Assembly: GCA_038127535.1 (NCBI GenBank)
Contig: JAYPHU010000019.1
Span: 1 to 64,000, forward strand
Origin: JAYPHU01 sp038127535
Lineage (GTDB): Bacteria > Pseudomonadota > Alphaproteobacteria > Rhodospirillales > UBA2165
Length of the DNA stretch: 64,000 nucleotides
Direction: 5' to 3'
Shown here in pieces: positions 7,704-17,342 of this stretch (positions within the stretch are counted from its first letter, which is position 1; every line of letters begins with the position of its first letter). Position numbers and translations under genes: made by a program. Under the pieces are notes generated by a model that was not told where the DNA came from, did not search any database, and saw only the letters and a program-made list of their open reading frames with translations.

Positions 7704-8569
7704 TGCTCTGCTCCATCCGACTCGCGTTCCATATAATCGTAATAGTCGTCGATAAGCCGGCAGGAAATCTCGCCGGGCTCTCCATTGCCGATTACCGTAT
7801 CGTCGATCTTCACCGCCGGGCGCAACAAGGCGGTGGTGCTGGTGAAGAATGCTTCTTTCGCTTGTTTGGCTTCGTCTACGGTAAACGGCCGTTCGACCAA
7901 CTTTAGTTTCTGTTCTGCGATAAGCCGTAAGAGCGTCTTCCGGGTAATGCCGGCGAGGATGTCTTCGTTGGTCGGCCGGGTGACCAATTCGCCGTCCTTG
8001 GTGACGATCCAGGCGTTGGAGGCTGTGCCCTCGGTCACGTATCCCTTGCTGTCCACGAACCATGTGTCGTCAGCGCCGGCGTCGATGGCCTCCTGTTTGC
8101 CCAGCACATTCGGGAGTAGAGAAACCGACTTAATATCTCGGCGCAGCCAGCGGATATCCGGGCGGGTGATGACGGACTGGCCGCTCTTGGCGCTTTCCCG
8201 GCCCGGCCATTTGATCGGACTGGCATAAACGACCAGCGAGGATTTGGGGGCCTTCGGAAACGCGTGATCTCTGGGCGCCACGCCTCTGGTGATTTGTAAG
8301 TAGAGTTTGCCGTGCCGGACGTTATTGCGGCGAATAGTCTCCTCCATGATCGGCACGAGCGCCCGTTGGTTGACTGGCCAGTCGATCCTTAGTTCCGACA
8401 GAGAACGGTCTAGGCGCATCATGTGGTCGTCGTTATCAATGAGCCTACCGTTGTAGATGGCGATGACTTCGTAGACGCCGTCGGCCAGCTGATACCCCCG
8501 GTCCTCTACATGAACCATAGCGTCCCGATGGCTCAGGTACCGGCCATTCACATGGGTAATCCGGGGCAT
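7700..8569 (-). CDS. dat: D-amino acid aminotransferase (class IV)
   Basis: The 289-residue fold-type IV PLP enzyme starts with YLSHRDAMVHVEDRGYQLAD and has the catalytic Lys in RRDIKSVSLLPN (about residue 147). The PLP-contacting Glu and Asn are in GYVTEGTASN near 180. This pattern matches D-alanine transaminases, which make D-Glu and D-Ala for cell wall or use D-amino acids. A branched-chain aminotransferase is less likely. It lies six bases after trkA and overlaps the next HAD gene, so all three are probably in one transcript. Confidence 0.85.
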   Translation of the reverse strand: MPRITHVNGRYLSHRDAMVHVEDRGYQLADGVYEVIAIYNGRLIDNDDHMMRLDRSLSELRIDWPVNQRALVPIMEETIRRNNVRHGKLYLQITRGVAPRDHAFPKAPKSSLVVYASPIKWPGRESAKSGQSVITRPDIRWLRRDIKSVSLLPNVLGKQEAIDAGADDTWFVDSKGYVTEGTASNAWIVTKDGELVTRPTNEDILAGITRKTLLRLIAEQKLKLVERPFTVDEAKQAKEAFFTSTTALLRPAVKIDDTVIGNGEPGEISCRLIDDYYDYMERESDGAEQ

Positions 8570-8575
8570 GACCGA

Positions 8576-9952
8576 TTAGAAAAATTCCAGCCGGACCGAG
8601 AACATTTTCTCGACCTGTTTCACGGCCTCGTTGACGGCGAAGATGACGACTCTGTCGTTAGTTTGAACGACGGTTGAGCCGGTGGGCGTGATGACTTTGC
8701 CGTCTCGGACAACAGCGCCGATTATCACGCCTTCGGGTAATTCGGTTTCTCTTAGCGGCTGGCCGACCAGAGACGAGGTTTCCATGGCCTCCGCCTCTAT
8801 CAGTTCGCCGAAATCTTCCTGAAGCGTATGGACAGAGTGGATGCGCCCGCGGCGCACATGTTGTAGAATAGTGGAAACGGTAATGTTTTGCGGGCTGACA
8901 ACCACGTCGATGCCAAGCGAAGGCGTCAGTGGCGCGTAGGTGCTGTTGTTTACCAAGGTAATTGCCCGGCGGCTGCCCCGGCGTTTCGACAGCAAGGATG
9001 AGAGAATGTTGGTCTCGTCATCGTTGGTCACCGCGATGACCGCCTCGGACGACGAGACGTTGGCCTCTTCCATGATATCCGGATCGAGGATATCGCCCTG
9101 CAGGACGACGGAGTGGCTTAGGTTTCTGGCAACTACCTCGGCGCGGGATTTGTTGGTCTCAACCACCTTCACGTTGACGGACGGCTGCTCCTGTTCGATC
9201 TGCTGCGCCAGGAACAACCCGATATTGCCGCCGCCGATGATGACAATTCGGCGGGCTTCCTGCTCTTCATGTCCGAATGCAGCCAAGGTGCGTTCCACAT
9301 GCTGTGCGTCCACCACGACATAGACTTCGTCGCCGGGCAGCAATTCATCATCCGCGGTTGGAACGATCGCCTCATCTTCCCGGATGATGCCGATGATGAC
9401 CACGTTCAGATCGGGAAAAAGCTGGGTTAATTGCCGCAAAGGCGTATTGATCAGCGGACAATTGTCGCCGCAACGGATTCCAGTCATTTTCACCTGATCA
9501 TCGACCAGGGAGATCATGTCAAAGGCGCCGGGGACCTCAAGGCGTCGGGAAATGGCACGGGCAACCTCCCTTTCTGGCGAGATGATCACGTCAATCGGCA
9601 TATGTTCTCTTGTGTACAGGTTGGCCCATCGTTGATCCAAATAGCCCTGCTGGCGGATGCGGGCGATCTTGGTGGTGACATCGAACAGAGAGTGGGCCAC
9701 CTGGCAGGCGACCATGTTGACTTCGTCGGCCTGAGTCACGGCGATCAGCATGTCGGCGTCCGCCGCCCCCGCCTGTTCCAGCACGGACGGCAACGAGGCA
9801 AAGCCGTTGATGGCTTTAACATCCAGGGAGTCACTGATCTTGCGGGTCAGTTCTGGCGACGAGTCAACGACGTACACATCGTTGTCTTCCTGCGCCAAAT
9901 AGCGAGCGATGTTATGTCCAACTTGTCCCGCGCCGCAAACGATTACTTTCAT
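8576..9952 (-). CDS. trkA: Potassium uptake regulatory protein TrkA
   Basis: The 458-residue protein has two tandem RCK units. The first NAD-binding site is MKVIVCGAGQVGHNIARYLA at residue 1, and the second is VIIGGGNIGLFLAQQ near 235. Each is followed by a smaller RCK_C domain. TrkA is the cytoplasmic NAD(H)-binding gate of TrkH/TrkG potassium channels. No trkH is present in the window. It follows ntrX by 38 bases, the usual alphaproteobacterial arrangement. Confidence 0.95.
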   Translation of the reverse strand: MKVIVCGAGQVGHNIARYLAQEDNDVYVVDSSPELTRKISDSLDVKAINGFASLPSVLEQAGAADADMLIAVTQADEVNMVACQVAHSLFDVTTKIARIRQQGYLDQRWANLYTREHMPIDVIISPEREVARAISRRLEVPGAFDMISLVDDQVKMTGIRCGDNCPLINTPLRQLTQLFPDLNVVIIGIIREDEAIVPTADDELLPGDEVYVVVDAQHVERTLAAFGHEEQEARRIVIIGGGNIGLFLAQQIEQEQPSVNVKVVETNKSRAEVVARNLSHSVVLQGDILDPDIMEEANVSSSEAVIAVTNDDETNILSSLLSKRRGSRRAITLVNNSTYAPLTPSLGIDVVVSPQNITVSTILQHVRRGRIHSVHTLQEDFGELIEAEAMETSSLVGQPLRETELPEGVIIGAVVRDGKVITPTGSTVVQTNDRVVIFAVNEAVKQVEKMFSVRLEFF

Positions 9953-9990
9953 TCTGGTCTACTTCCTCATGAGCTTCTTTCGGGCTGCGC

Positions 9991-11391
9991 TCAGTCGTTC
10001 GCCGCCCGTGCACGGTCTTCCGATTGAATGCCGAGAGATTTCAATTTTCGGTGTAGCGCGGACCGTTCCATCCCGACGAACGTCGCGGTTTTGGAAATGT
10101 TGCCGCCAAATCTGTTGATTTGGGCCGACAGGTACTCCCGCTCGAATATTTCCCGCGCCTCTCGGAGGGGTAGCCCCAGAACCTCGGATTGATCTGTACC
10201 GGCCTGGGGCTTGGGCCCGGCGGAGGCCAGTTCTCCGGGTACCGCGTCGGCCCGGATCGGCATGCTATCGTCTCCCGGCGCCATGATGAGAATCCGTTCG
10301 ATGACATTTCGTAGTTCGCGGACATTTCCGGGCCAGTCGTAGGCCTGAAGGGACGCCAAGGCATCTTCGGAAAACGGTCTTGGCTTACGGCCGGCGGCGG
10401 CGGCCATCTGGCCGGCAAAATGCTGCGCCAATGCCGGAATATCCTGCCGATGGTCTTGTAGTGGCGGCACTTCCACCGGCACGACACTCAACCGATAGTA
10501 CAAATCCTCACGGAACCGGCCTTTCGCCATTTCTTCACTCAGGTTCTTGCTAGAAGATGCTATCACTCGTACGTCCACTTCGACACGGGTCGCGCCGCCA
10601 ACCCGTTGGAAGGTCTGATCCTGCAGGACGCGGACAATCTTGCCTTGGGTTTCCGGCGGCATGTCGGAAACCTCGTCCAAAAACAATGTGCCCATATGGG
10701 CTTGTTCGAAGGTCCCGATTTCCCGAGGACCACCTTCGCCGTAGGATTCATGCCCGAAGAGATTGACCTCGAAGTTATCTGCTTGGAGAGTGGCGCAGTT
10801 GAGATAGACGAACGGACCATTCTGGCGATTAGATTGCCGGTGGATCAGCCGGGCGACAACGTCCTTGCCGGCGCCGGCCGGACCGGTGATCAGCACGCGG
10901 CTATTGGTTGGGGCCACCTTAGAGATGGATTGACGTAACTGATTGACCGGCGATGACGAGCCAATCAATTCTTCACGGCTGCCGGCGCGGAGTTTTAGCT
11001 CCTCGTTCTCTCGTCGAAGCCTTGCCGTTTCGATGGCTCGATTCACGACCAGGATCAACCGGTCTGCAGTAAATGGCTTCTCGATAAAGTCGGAGGCGCC
11101 AAGGTTTATCGCATTGACAGCAGTTTCGATATTGCCGTGGCCCGAGATCATCACCACCGGAACATTCGGGTGGTATTCGGTGATCCGCTCCAAAACTTCC
11201 AACCCATCGAGGTCGCTTCCGTCCATCCAGATATCCAGAAGTACCAGGCTGGGGCGGCGAGCTTCGATCTCCTGGAGGGCGCTCGTGCCGTCTTTGGCCT
11301 CGCGGGTGTTGTAACCCTCATCTTCAAGGATGCCCGCGGTCAACATTCGGATATCGGCTTCATCGTCGACGATCAATATATCGAGGGCCAT
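9991..11391 (-). CDS. ntrX: Nitrogen-related response regulator NtrX
   Basis: The 466-residue protein has a receiver domain (DDEAD at 10, phospho-acceptor Asp in LLDIWMDG near 54, K in FIEKPF). An AAA+ domain follows with an atypical P-loop GPAGAGKD near 167, and then a Fis-type HTH (GNISKTATFVGMERSALHRK). Where sigma-54 activators carry GAFTGA, this one reads ESYGEGGPREIG, so it probably does not open sigma-54 promoters in the usual way. That loss is known for alphaproteobacterial NtrX. Its ATG shares a base with the ntrY stop (TAATG), which indicates translational coupling. Confidence 0.94.
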   Translation of the reverse strand: MALDILIVDDEADIRMLTAGILEDEGYNTREAKDGTSALQEIEARRPSLVLLDIWMDGSDLDGLEVLERITEYHPNVPVVMISGHGNIETAVNAINLGASDFIEKPFTADRLILVVNRAIETARLRRENEELKLRAGSREELIGSSSPVNQLRQSISKVAPTNSRVLITGPAGAGKDVVARLIHRQSNRQNGPFVYLNCATLQADNFEVNLFGHESYGEGGPREIGTFEQAHMGTLFLDEVSDMPPETQGKIVRVLQDQTFQRVGGATRVEVDVRVIASSSKNLSEEMAKGRFREDLYYRLSVVPVEVPPLQDHRQDIPALAQHFAGQMAAAAGRKPRPFSEDALASLQAYDWPGNVRELRNVIERILIMAPGDDSMPIRADAVPGELASAGPKPQAGTDQSEVLGLPLREAREIFEREYLSAQINRFGGNISKTATFVGMERSALHRKLKSLGIQSEDRARAAND

Positions 11392-13649
11392 TAGCCGGTT
11401 ACCGCTTCTTTGTTTGAGTTTGCTTTAGATTGATCAACGCCGGGTTCCGTCGAAATGTCCAGGGACTTGGAAAACTGGAGCACCACATGCGCACCGCCGT
11501 CGGGACCGTTTTCCACGATCAAATCACCACTATGATCTTCCATGATTTTCTTGGAGATGGCCAGCCCCAAGCCGGTGCCCTTCTCCCGCGTGGTTACATA
11601 CGGTTCCGTAATTCTATCAATCAAATCAGCGGGAAAGCCTTCTCCGTTGTCGGTTATCTCGACCAGGACATGTTCGCCGTCTTCGCGCAGACTAAGGTTT
11701 ATCTTGCCGTCAGTTTTACCCTCCAGCGCTTCAGCAGCATTTTTCAGAATATTGGTCAGTGCGCGGCTCACCTGCTCCCGATCACAGGTTACGCGCACCT
11801 GAGATTCCGGCAAATCGATACCGTAATAGACATTTTCTTCCCGATTTTCCTCCATCACCGCCATTTGGCGGCAAATCTCCGTAAGATCGACCGATTTGAG
11901 ATCAGGGCGGGGCATCCGGGCGAACGAGGAAAACTCATCCACCATTCTGCCGATATCTTCGACTTGCCGTACGATCGTGTCGGTGCAGATCGAGAAAGTT
12001 TCCGGATCGGTGGTGATTTCCTTCAGATACTTGCGCCGAAGCCGTTCGGCGGAGAGTTGGATGGGGGTGAGCGGGTTCTTGATTTCATGGGCAATCCGGC
12101 GCGCTACGTCGGCCCAGGCAGCTTTTCGTTGCGCCGATAGAAGCTCGGTCACGTCGTCGAACGTTACAACGTACCCAACGACTTCTCCGTCGATTTTCTC
12201 CGCCGCAACCGACACCAGCAGCGTCTTGTTCCGGCCGCCCTTGGACAAGGTGATTTCTCTCTGCAAGGTGCGGTTTGGCTGCCGGCGAACGGCCTCAAAC
12301 GATTCGGTCATTTCGGGAACGACCTCGGTAAGTGGGGCTGTCACTTTGGATTGCAGCTCGATCCCCAGTAGTTCCGAGGCGGACCGATTGGAGAGATGAA
12401 CCAAGCCGGCGCGATCCAGGCCGATGACGCCGGCGGACACGCCCGCCAAAACGGTTTCGGTAAATTGCCGCCGCTCATCGAGCTCTTTGTTGGCTTCGAT
12501 GAGACCATTTCGCTGGTTCTCCAGCTGGCCGGTCATGCGGTTGAACGTCAGGCTGAGAGTGCCGATTTCATCTCTCTCTAGAGAGTCGTCAATATCGACT
12601 TTGGCGTCCAGGTCGCCCTTTCGCACCCGCTCAGCAGCATCAATCAGATTTCCTATGGGCGTTGAAAGCTGAGTGGCTAGGGACCAGCCGATCCAAACCG
12701 CGGCCAATAGCAACAATAACGCCACCAGGCCGAAGATGAGGAGAAACTTGAATTGCAGGCTTTCACGGTTCTTTTCCAACTCAGCGTATTTAGCGGTTGC
12801 GCCTCGGGTCGTGGACAAATGTTCCAGCACCTGCTGTTTCACAAATCGCCCGACTAGAAGGTGAGCGTCTTCAAAAGCTTCCAACCGGACGCCAGCCACA
12901 ACCCGGTCATCCCGTCCGCCGCTGAAGATCACCACCTCGCCCGGGCGGCTGCTGGTGAGTGCGCCCAGCAATCCCTGCGACACCACGTTGAATTCCAGAG
13001 AAAAACCGAAGCCCGTCCGAAGTAAAGTGTTGCCGTTCTTGTCGATCACCACGGCTTCGGACAATTCCCGGACCATGGACTGCGTCTGAAGGATTTCACC
13101 CAGAATTCTGGGATTCCCGGCGTATCGCGTGGCGGCCCGGTTGATGTCATTGGCCATGGCTAGCGCCGAGCCGCCGATATTTTCCTGGTGTTCCAAAAGA
13201 TAGGCTTCGGCGACCTTTTTGGATTCATTGACGGCGGTGCGAACCCGATCGCTGAACCAGGTTTCAATACCGAAATTCAGAAAAATGCCGGCAAACGCCG
13301 CCACCAAGAGAGATGGGATAACCGCAACGAGGCTAAACGAAGCCACCAGCCGGACATGAAGTTTTGAGCCTGCCGAGCCCATCCGGCGATCAATGAAACT
13401 GCGGACGATGCGCCTCGCCAGGACAGCGATTAAAGCCAGAGCAAGAACGAGGTCTAGGTTCACCAGCCAGATCGCCGTGGTTATCTCACCTTGGAGCAGT
13501 CCATAGCCGGTGAGAACCATCATGGTCGCGGCGCCGGAAGCAATCAGCGCAATGCCGAGCAGGACCGCCGCAAGCCGTGCGGCGCTGAACCTCCGCACCC
13601 GGGCCTCGGGCGCTTTTGCGCTGTCTATGGAGACATTTTGATCCATCAT
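11391..13649 (-). CDS. ntrY: Sensor histidine kinase NtrY
   Basis: The 752-residue membrane kinase has hydrophobic segments near residues 27-50, 60-80, 105-130 and about 305-325. A periplasmic loop lies before the last one. A HAMP region (about 330-385) and a PAS domain (about 400-500) come next. The HisKA box is RRIAHEIKNPLTPIQLSAER, and the ATPase domain has DNGEGFP and GTGLGLAISKK. NtrY phosphorylates NtrX and has been linked to nitrogen and redox sensing. The 81-base gap to ntrC may hold a separate ntrYX promoter. Confidence 0.95.
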   Translation of the reverse strand: MMDQNVSIDSAKAPEARVRRFSAARLAAVLLGIALIASGAATMMVLTGYGLLQGEITTAIWLVNLDLVLALALIAVLARRIVRSFIDRRMGSAGSKLHVRLVASFSLVAVIPSLLVAAFAGIFLNFGIETWFSDRVRTAVNESKKVAEAYLLEHQENIGGSALAMANDINRAATRYAGNPRILGEILQTQSMVRELSEAVVIDKNGNTLLRTGFGFSLEFNVVSQGLLGALTSSRPGEVVIFSGGRDDRVVAGVRLEAFEDAHLLVGRFVKQQVLEHLSTTRGATAKYAELEKNRESLQFKFLLIFGLVALLLLLAAVWIGWSLATQLSTPIGNLIDAAERVRKGDLDAKVDIDDSLERDEIGTLSLTFNRMTGQLENQRNGLIEANKELDERRQFTETVLAGVSAGVIGLDRAGLVHLSNRSASELLGIELQSKVTAPLTEVVPEMTESFEAVRRQPNRTLQREITLSKGGRNKTLLVSVAAEKIDGEVVGYVVTFDDVTELLSAQRKAAWADVARRIAHEIKNPLTPIQLSAERLRRKYLKEITTDPETFSICTDTIVRQVEDIGRMVDEFSSFARMPRPDLKSVDLTEICRQMAVMEENREENVYYGIDLPESQVRVTCDREQVSRALTNILKNAAEALEGKTDGKINLSLREDGEHVLVEITDNGEGFPADLIDRITEPYVTTREKGTGLGLAISKKIMEDHSGDLIVENGPDGGAHVVLQFSKSLDISTEPGVDQSKANSNKEAVTG

Positions 13650-13730
13650 TGAGCTCCGGTCAGACGCACCGGTTCACTTCCTTGTTCAGCGTATTGAATA
13701 CGTCGATTCCGCAGCCGCTGTCCAATGCAA

Positions 13731-15167
13731 CTACTCTTTGGGACTACGGGTTACCGGGATATTCAGTTCTCGAATTTTCTTACGCAGAGTGTTGCGGTTT
13801 AGTCCGAGTAAATTGGCCGCTTTGAGCTGGTTTCCCCGTGTCGCCGCGAGCGAGAGGGCAATCAGAGGACGTTCCATCTCTTTGAGCACCCGATCATAGA
13901 GTCCCGTCGGCGGGAGCGATCCGCCATGGGCGGCAAAGTATTCGCGCAGATGCAGCTCGACCGCTTCCGAAATGCCGTTTCCGGATTTCTGTACAGGCTC
14001 TTCCAGTAAGTTCCCCGCCAATTCGGCCTCGACAACGTCAATGCCGATCGTTTCCTGGGAGTAGAGCGCGGCGAACCGCCGAACCAGGTTTTCCAGCTCG
14101 CGGACGTTGCCGGGCCAGTTATGGCCCCGCAGCCGGTCCATGGCCGCCCCATCGACGACTTTCCAAGGTAGGCCTTCGTTTGCCGCCATGGAAAGGAAGT
14201 GTCCGACCAGCTCCGGGATATCTTCCCGCCGCTCGCGCAACGGCGGAATTCGGATCGGTACCACATTGAGCCTGTAATACAAGTCTTCCCGGAACATGCC
14301 CTGGCGGATGAGTTGAGTGAGGTCCCGGTGGGTCGCGGCGATGATTCTGACGTCAGTGCGGATCGCGTTCCTGCCGCCGACCGAGGTATATTCCCCTTCC
14401 TGCAAGACCCGAAGCAGACGGGTTTGTGCTTCCGGCGGCATATCGCCGATTTCATCCAAAAACAGTGTGCCGCCTTCGGCTTGTTCAAAGCGACCCGGCG
14501 ACTTGGATGTTGCGCCGGTAAACGATCCCTTTTCGTGACCAAACAGCTCGCTCTCGATCAGCTCCCGTGGAATGGCGGCCATGTTGATGGCGACAAACGG
14601 ATAATTCTTTCTTTTGCCGTAATCGTGCAGCGCCCGCGCCGCCAGCTCCTTGCCGGTGCCTGACTCGCCGTTGATCAGCGCCGTCAGGTCCGTATTCATC
14701 AAACGTGCTAACGTCCGATAGACTTCCTGCATGGCGCCGGAACGGCCGATCAGGGGGAGCTGACCATCATCTTCTTCCGCTTGGTCGTGTGGACGGCTGA
14801 CAGCGGTTTCCAGCGCGCGTTTCACGACGCTGGTCAGTTCGTTCAGGTCAAATGGTTTGGGCAGATATTCGAATGCGCCTCGCTGCGTCGCGTTGACGGC
14901 GGTCATGAGGGTGTTTTGCGCGCTCATCACAATGACCTGGAGTTCGGGTCGCAGCTTCTTGATGCGCGGCAGGAGATCAAGGCCATTCTCGTCCGGCATC
15001 ACGACGTCCGTGATGACGACATCCCCCTCCCCGTCATTGATCCATTTCCACAGCGTTGCGGCGTTGCCGGTGGTGCGCACATCGTAGCCGACCCGACCCA
15101 GCGCCTGATTCAATACGGTACGGATCGCCGCATCATCGTCGGCGACAAGGATCGTCGATTCCGTCAT
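13731..15167 (-). CDS. ntrC: Nitrogen regulator NtrC (sigma-54 activator)
   Basis: The 478-residue protein has a receiver (DDDAAIR; Asp in VVITDVVMPDE near 54) and an AAA+ domain with Walker A GESGTGKE. Its sigma-54 loop is GSFTGA, a close variant of GAFTGA, and Walker B is GGTLFLDEIGDM. The C-terminal Fis-like HTH is NQLKAANLLGLNRNTLRKKI. It activates nitrogen-starvation genes at sigma-54 promoters after phosphorylation by NtrB. Its start overlaps the ntrB stop by one base. Confidence 0.96.
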   Translation of the reverse strand: MTESTILVADDDAAIRTVLNQALGRVGYDVRTTGNAATLWKWINDGEGDVVITDVVMPDENGLDLLPRIKKLRPELQVIVMSAQNTLMTAVNATQRGAFEYLPKPFDLNELTSVVKRALETAVSRPHDQAEEDDGQLPLIGRSGAMQEVYRTLARLMNTDLTALINGESGTGKELAARALHDYGKRKNYPFVAINMAAIPRELIESELFGHEKGSFTGATSKSPGRFEQAEGGTLFLDEIGDMPPEAQTRLLRVLQEGEYTSVGGRNAIRTDVRIIAATHRDLTQLIRQGMFREDLYYRLNVVPIRIPPLRERREDIPELVGHFLSMAANEGLPWKVVDGAAMDRLRGHNWPGNVRELENLVRRFAALYSQETIGIDVVEAELAGNLLEEPVQKSGNGISEAVELHLREYFAAHGGSLPPTGLYDRVLKEMERPLIALSLAATRGNQLKAANLLGLNRNTLRKKIRELNIPVTRSPKE

Positions 15168-16288
15168 CAGTCCAGCTCACTCTGAGGCGTAGCCATGGGT
15201 AGCATGACCCGAAACACGGTTTTCCCAGGTTGAGAGTCGAACTCGATCACACCGCCGTGGTCGTCCACCATCTTGGCGGCCAGTGCCAGCCCCAGGCCTG
15301 AGCCTTTGGGTTTCGAAGTGACAAAGGCGTCGAACAAGTGGTCCTGCAGATTTTGCGGAATGCCCTCCCCGTTATCCTGGATGGAGATTACTAGCGGCAG
15401 ATGGACCATGGAATTGCTGCCGGCGACAGCGAAGCGGACGCTATGCTGATAGGCCGTAGAGAGCACCACTTCGCCGCCCTTGGCCAGCGCGGCCTCGGCG
15501 GCGTTCTTTAAAAGGTTTAGGAAAATCTGCACCAATTGATCGTGATTGCCGTCCACCGGCGGCAGCGACGGATCGTAATGTTCGACGATCTTCAGGTTTC
15601 TGGCGAAGCCGGTCTGGGAGATGTTTTTTACTCGTTCGAGAACCTGGTGAATATTCACCGGGGCCCGTTCCAGCGGGCGCTGATCGGAAAACACTTCGAT
15701 CCGATCGACCAAGGCGCAGATGCGGTCCGTCTCGTCACAGATAAGTTGGGTCAGAGTTTGATCATCCCCCTCTGACATTTGTTCGAGTAACTGCGCCGCA
15801 CCGCGAATGCCCGAAAGCGGGTTTTTGACCTCATGAGCCAACATGGCAGCCATCGCGGTCACTGACCGTGCGGCGTTCCGGTGAGTCATCTGCCGGTCGA
15901 TTTTGTCGGCGATGGATCGGGTAAAAATGTTAATGACGGCAACCCCGGGACGGTCAGAAATCTCTGAGATTTGGATATTGATTAGCTGCCGGCGAACGCG
16001 CGCCGTTTCCAGCGTAAGGCCATATTCGGAGACGCTGATCCCCTGCCCCTGCACCTGGCGAACCAGGGCATGGATGGGCGTGTCCTTGGGCAGAATATAC
16101 TCAAGGCTCTGGCCGACGACCTGGGTCGCGCTTTCGCCGAATAATTGTTCGGCCGCGCTATTGATGTAGAGAACCAGGTGCTCCGGCGATACGGCGATGA
16201 TCGATGAATCCAAAGCGTTTAGCAAAGCATCCGCGTCCAAGGAAGCCCCGATATCTTCCGCCAGTGCGAGTGCCGCGCTGTCGCTCAT
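15167..16288 (-). CDS. ntrB: Nitrogen sensor histidine kinase NtrB
   Basis: The 373-residue soluble kinase has an N-terminal PAS domain (about residues 20-130), then the phospho-acceptor helix MLAHEVKNPLSGIRGAAQLL. The ATPase domain has IQDNGEGIP and GSGLGLALAAKM. It has no membrane segment, as expected for NtrB, which is controlled by PII. It overlaps dusB upstream by four bases and ntrC downstream by one. That is the classical nifR3-ntrB-ntrC operon. Confidence 0.96.
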   Translation of the reverse strand: MSDSAALALAEDIGASLDADALLNALDSSIIAVSPEHLVLYINSAAEQLFGESATQVVGQSLEYILPKDTPIHALVRQVQGQGISVSEYGLTLETARVRRQLINIQISEISDRPGVAVINIFTRSIADKIDRQMTHRNAARSVTAMAAMLAHEVKNPLSGIRGAAQLLEQMSEGDDQTLTQLICDETDRICALVDRIEVFSDQRPLERAPVNIHQVLERVKNISQTGFARNLKIVEHYDPSLPPVDGNHDQLVQIFLNLLKNAAEAALAKGGEVVLSTAYQHSVRFAVAGSNSMVHLPLVISIQDNGEGIPQNLQDHLFDAFVTSKPKGSGLGLALAAKMVDDHGGVIEFDSQPGKTVFRVMLPMATPQSELD

Positions 16289-17271
16289 GCAGCCAGTCTT
16301 TCGGTCAGAGGCTGATAAAACCCGGCGATCAAGTCTCGGGCCTGATTCGCGTCGTCTATTTGGTTAATCGTGCCCCGGAACTCCGCTGAATTGGGCAGGC
16401 CCTTCGTATACCAGCCAATATGCTTGCGGGCGATCCGGACACCCCGGAAGGTGTCGTGATGTTCCAGGATCTGTTCATAGTGCTCCCGGACGATGGCGTA
16501 TTGCTCTGAAATCGTGGGATCGGGCAGCCGCTCGCCGGTTGCCAGATAGTGCCGGACCTGATTCAGAAACCAGGGCCGGCCATAGCTGCCGCGGCCGATC
16601 ATGACGCCGTCGGCGCCGGATTGCTCCAGCAGAGTTTTGGCGTCGTCGACCGTGTTGACGTCGCCATTGCCGATTACCGGGATGTTCACGGCCTCTTTCA
16701 CCTTGCGGATAAAGGCCCAGTCGGCGTGCCCCTTATAGAATTGGCAGCGGGTGCGGCCATGGACGGTGATCATCTTAATACCGGCGTCCTCGGCGATCTT
16801 GGCTAGCTTCGGCGCGTTACGGGAGTCGTCATCCCAACCCGTCCGCATTTTCAGGGTCACCGGCAGGTCTACTGCGTTGACGGTCGCCTCTATCAATTTG
16901 CCGGCCAGTTCTTCATCCCGCATCAGGGACGAACCTGCATGGCCTTTGGTTACTTTTTTGACCGGGCAGCCCATGTTGATGTCGATAATCGCCGCGCCCC
17001 GATCCGAGTTCAGCTTAGCCGCTTCGGCCATCATTTCCGGCTCGCAGCCCGCCAACTGTACGGACATGGGAAATTCCTCGGCGCAGTTGGTGGCCATCTT
17101 CATGGTTTTGCGGTTGGCGTGGATCATCGCCTGGCTGGCGATCATCTCCGAAATGATCAATCCGGCGCCGTGGCGCTTGGCCATGCGGCGGTACGGCATG
17201 TCCGTCACCCCGGACATGGGGGCCAGCAGGATATTGTTCTCCAGTTGGACGGAGCCGATCTTAATGGTCAT
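16285..17271 (-). CDS. dusB: tRNA-dihydrouridine synthase DusB (NifR3)
   Basis: The 328-residue flavoprotein has the Dus TIM-barrel signatures. LLAPMSGVTDMPYR lies near the start, the catalytic Cys is in NMGCPVKKVTK near residue 100, VHGRTR follows near 172, and GADGVMIGRGSYGRPW near 220 binds FMN phosphate. It reduces uridines in the tRNA D-loop. It heads the ntrBC operon with a four-base overlap, as in Rhodobacter, where the gene was named nifR3. Confidence 0.96.
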   Translation of the reverse strand: MTIKIGSVQLENNILLAPMSGVTDMPYRRMAKRHGAGLIISEMIASQAMIHANRKTMKMATNCAEEFPMSVQLAGCEPEMMAEAAKLNSDRGAAIIDINMGCPVKKVTKGHAGSSLMRDEELAGKLIEATVNAVDLPVTLKMRTGWDDDSRNAPKLAKIAEDAGIKMITVHGRTRCQFYKGHADWAFIRKVKEAVNIPVIGNGDVNTVDDAKTLLEQSGADGVMIGRGSYGRPWFLNQVRHYLATGERLPDPTISEQYAIVREHYEQILEHHDTFRGVRIARKHIGWYTKGLPNSAEFRGTINQIDDANQARDLIAGFYQPLTERLAA

Positions 17272-17342
17272 AACAAACTCATCTTTTTAAAGTGCGTACT
17301 TATTAGGCAAAAATGGCGCTAATTCAAGAAATTACCGTGTTT

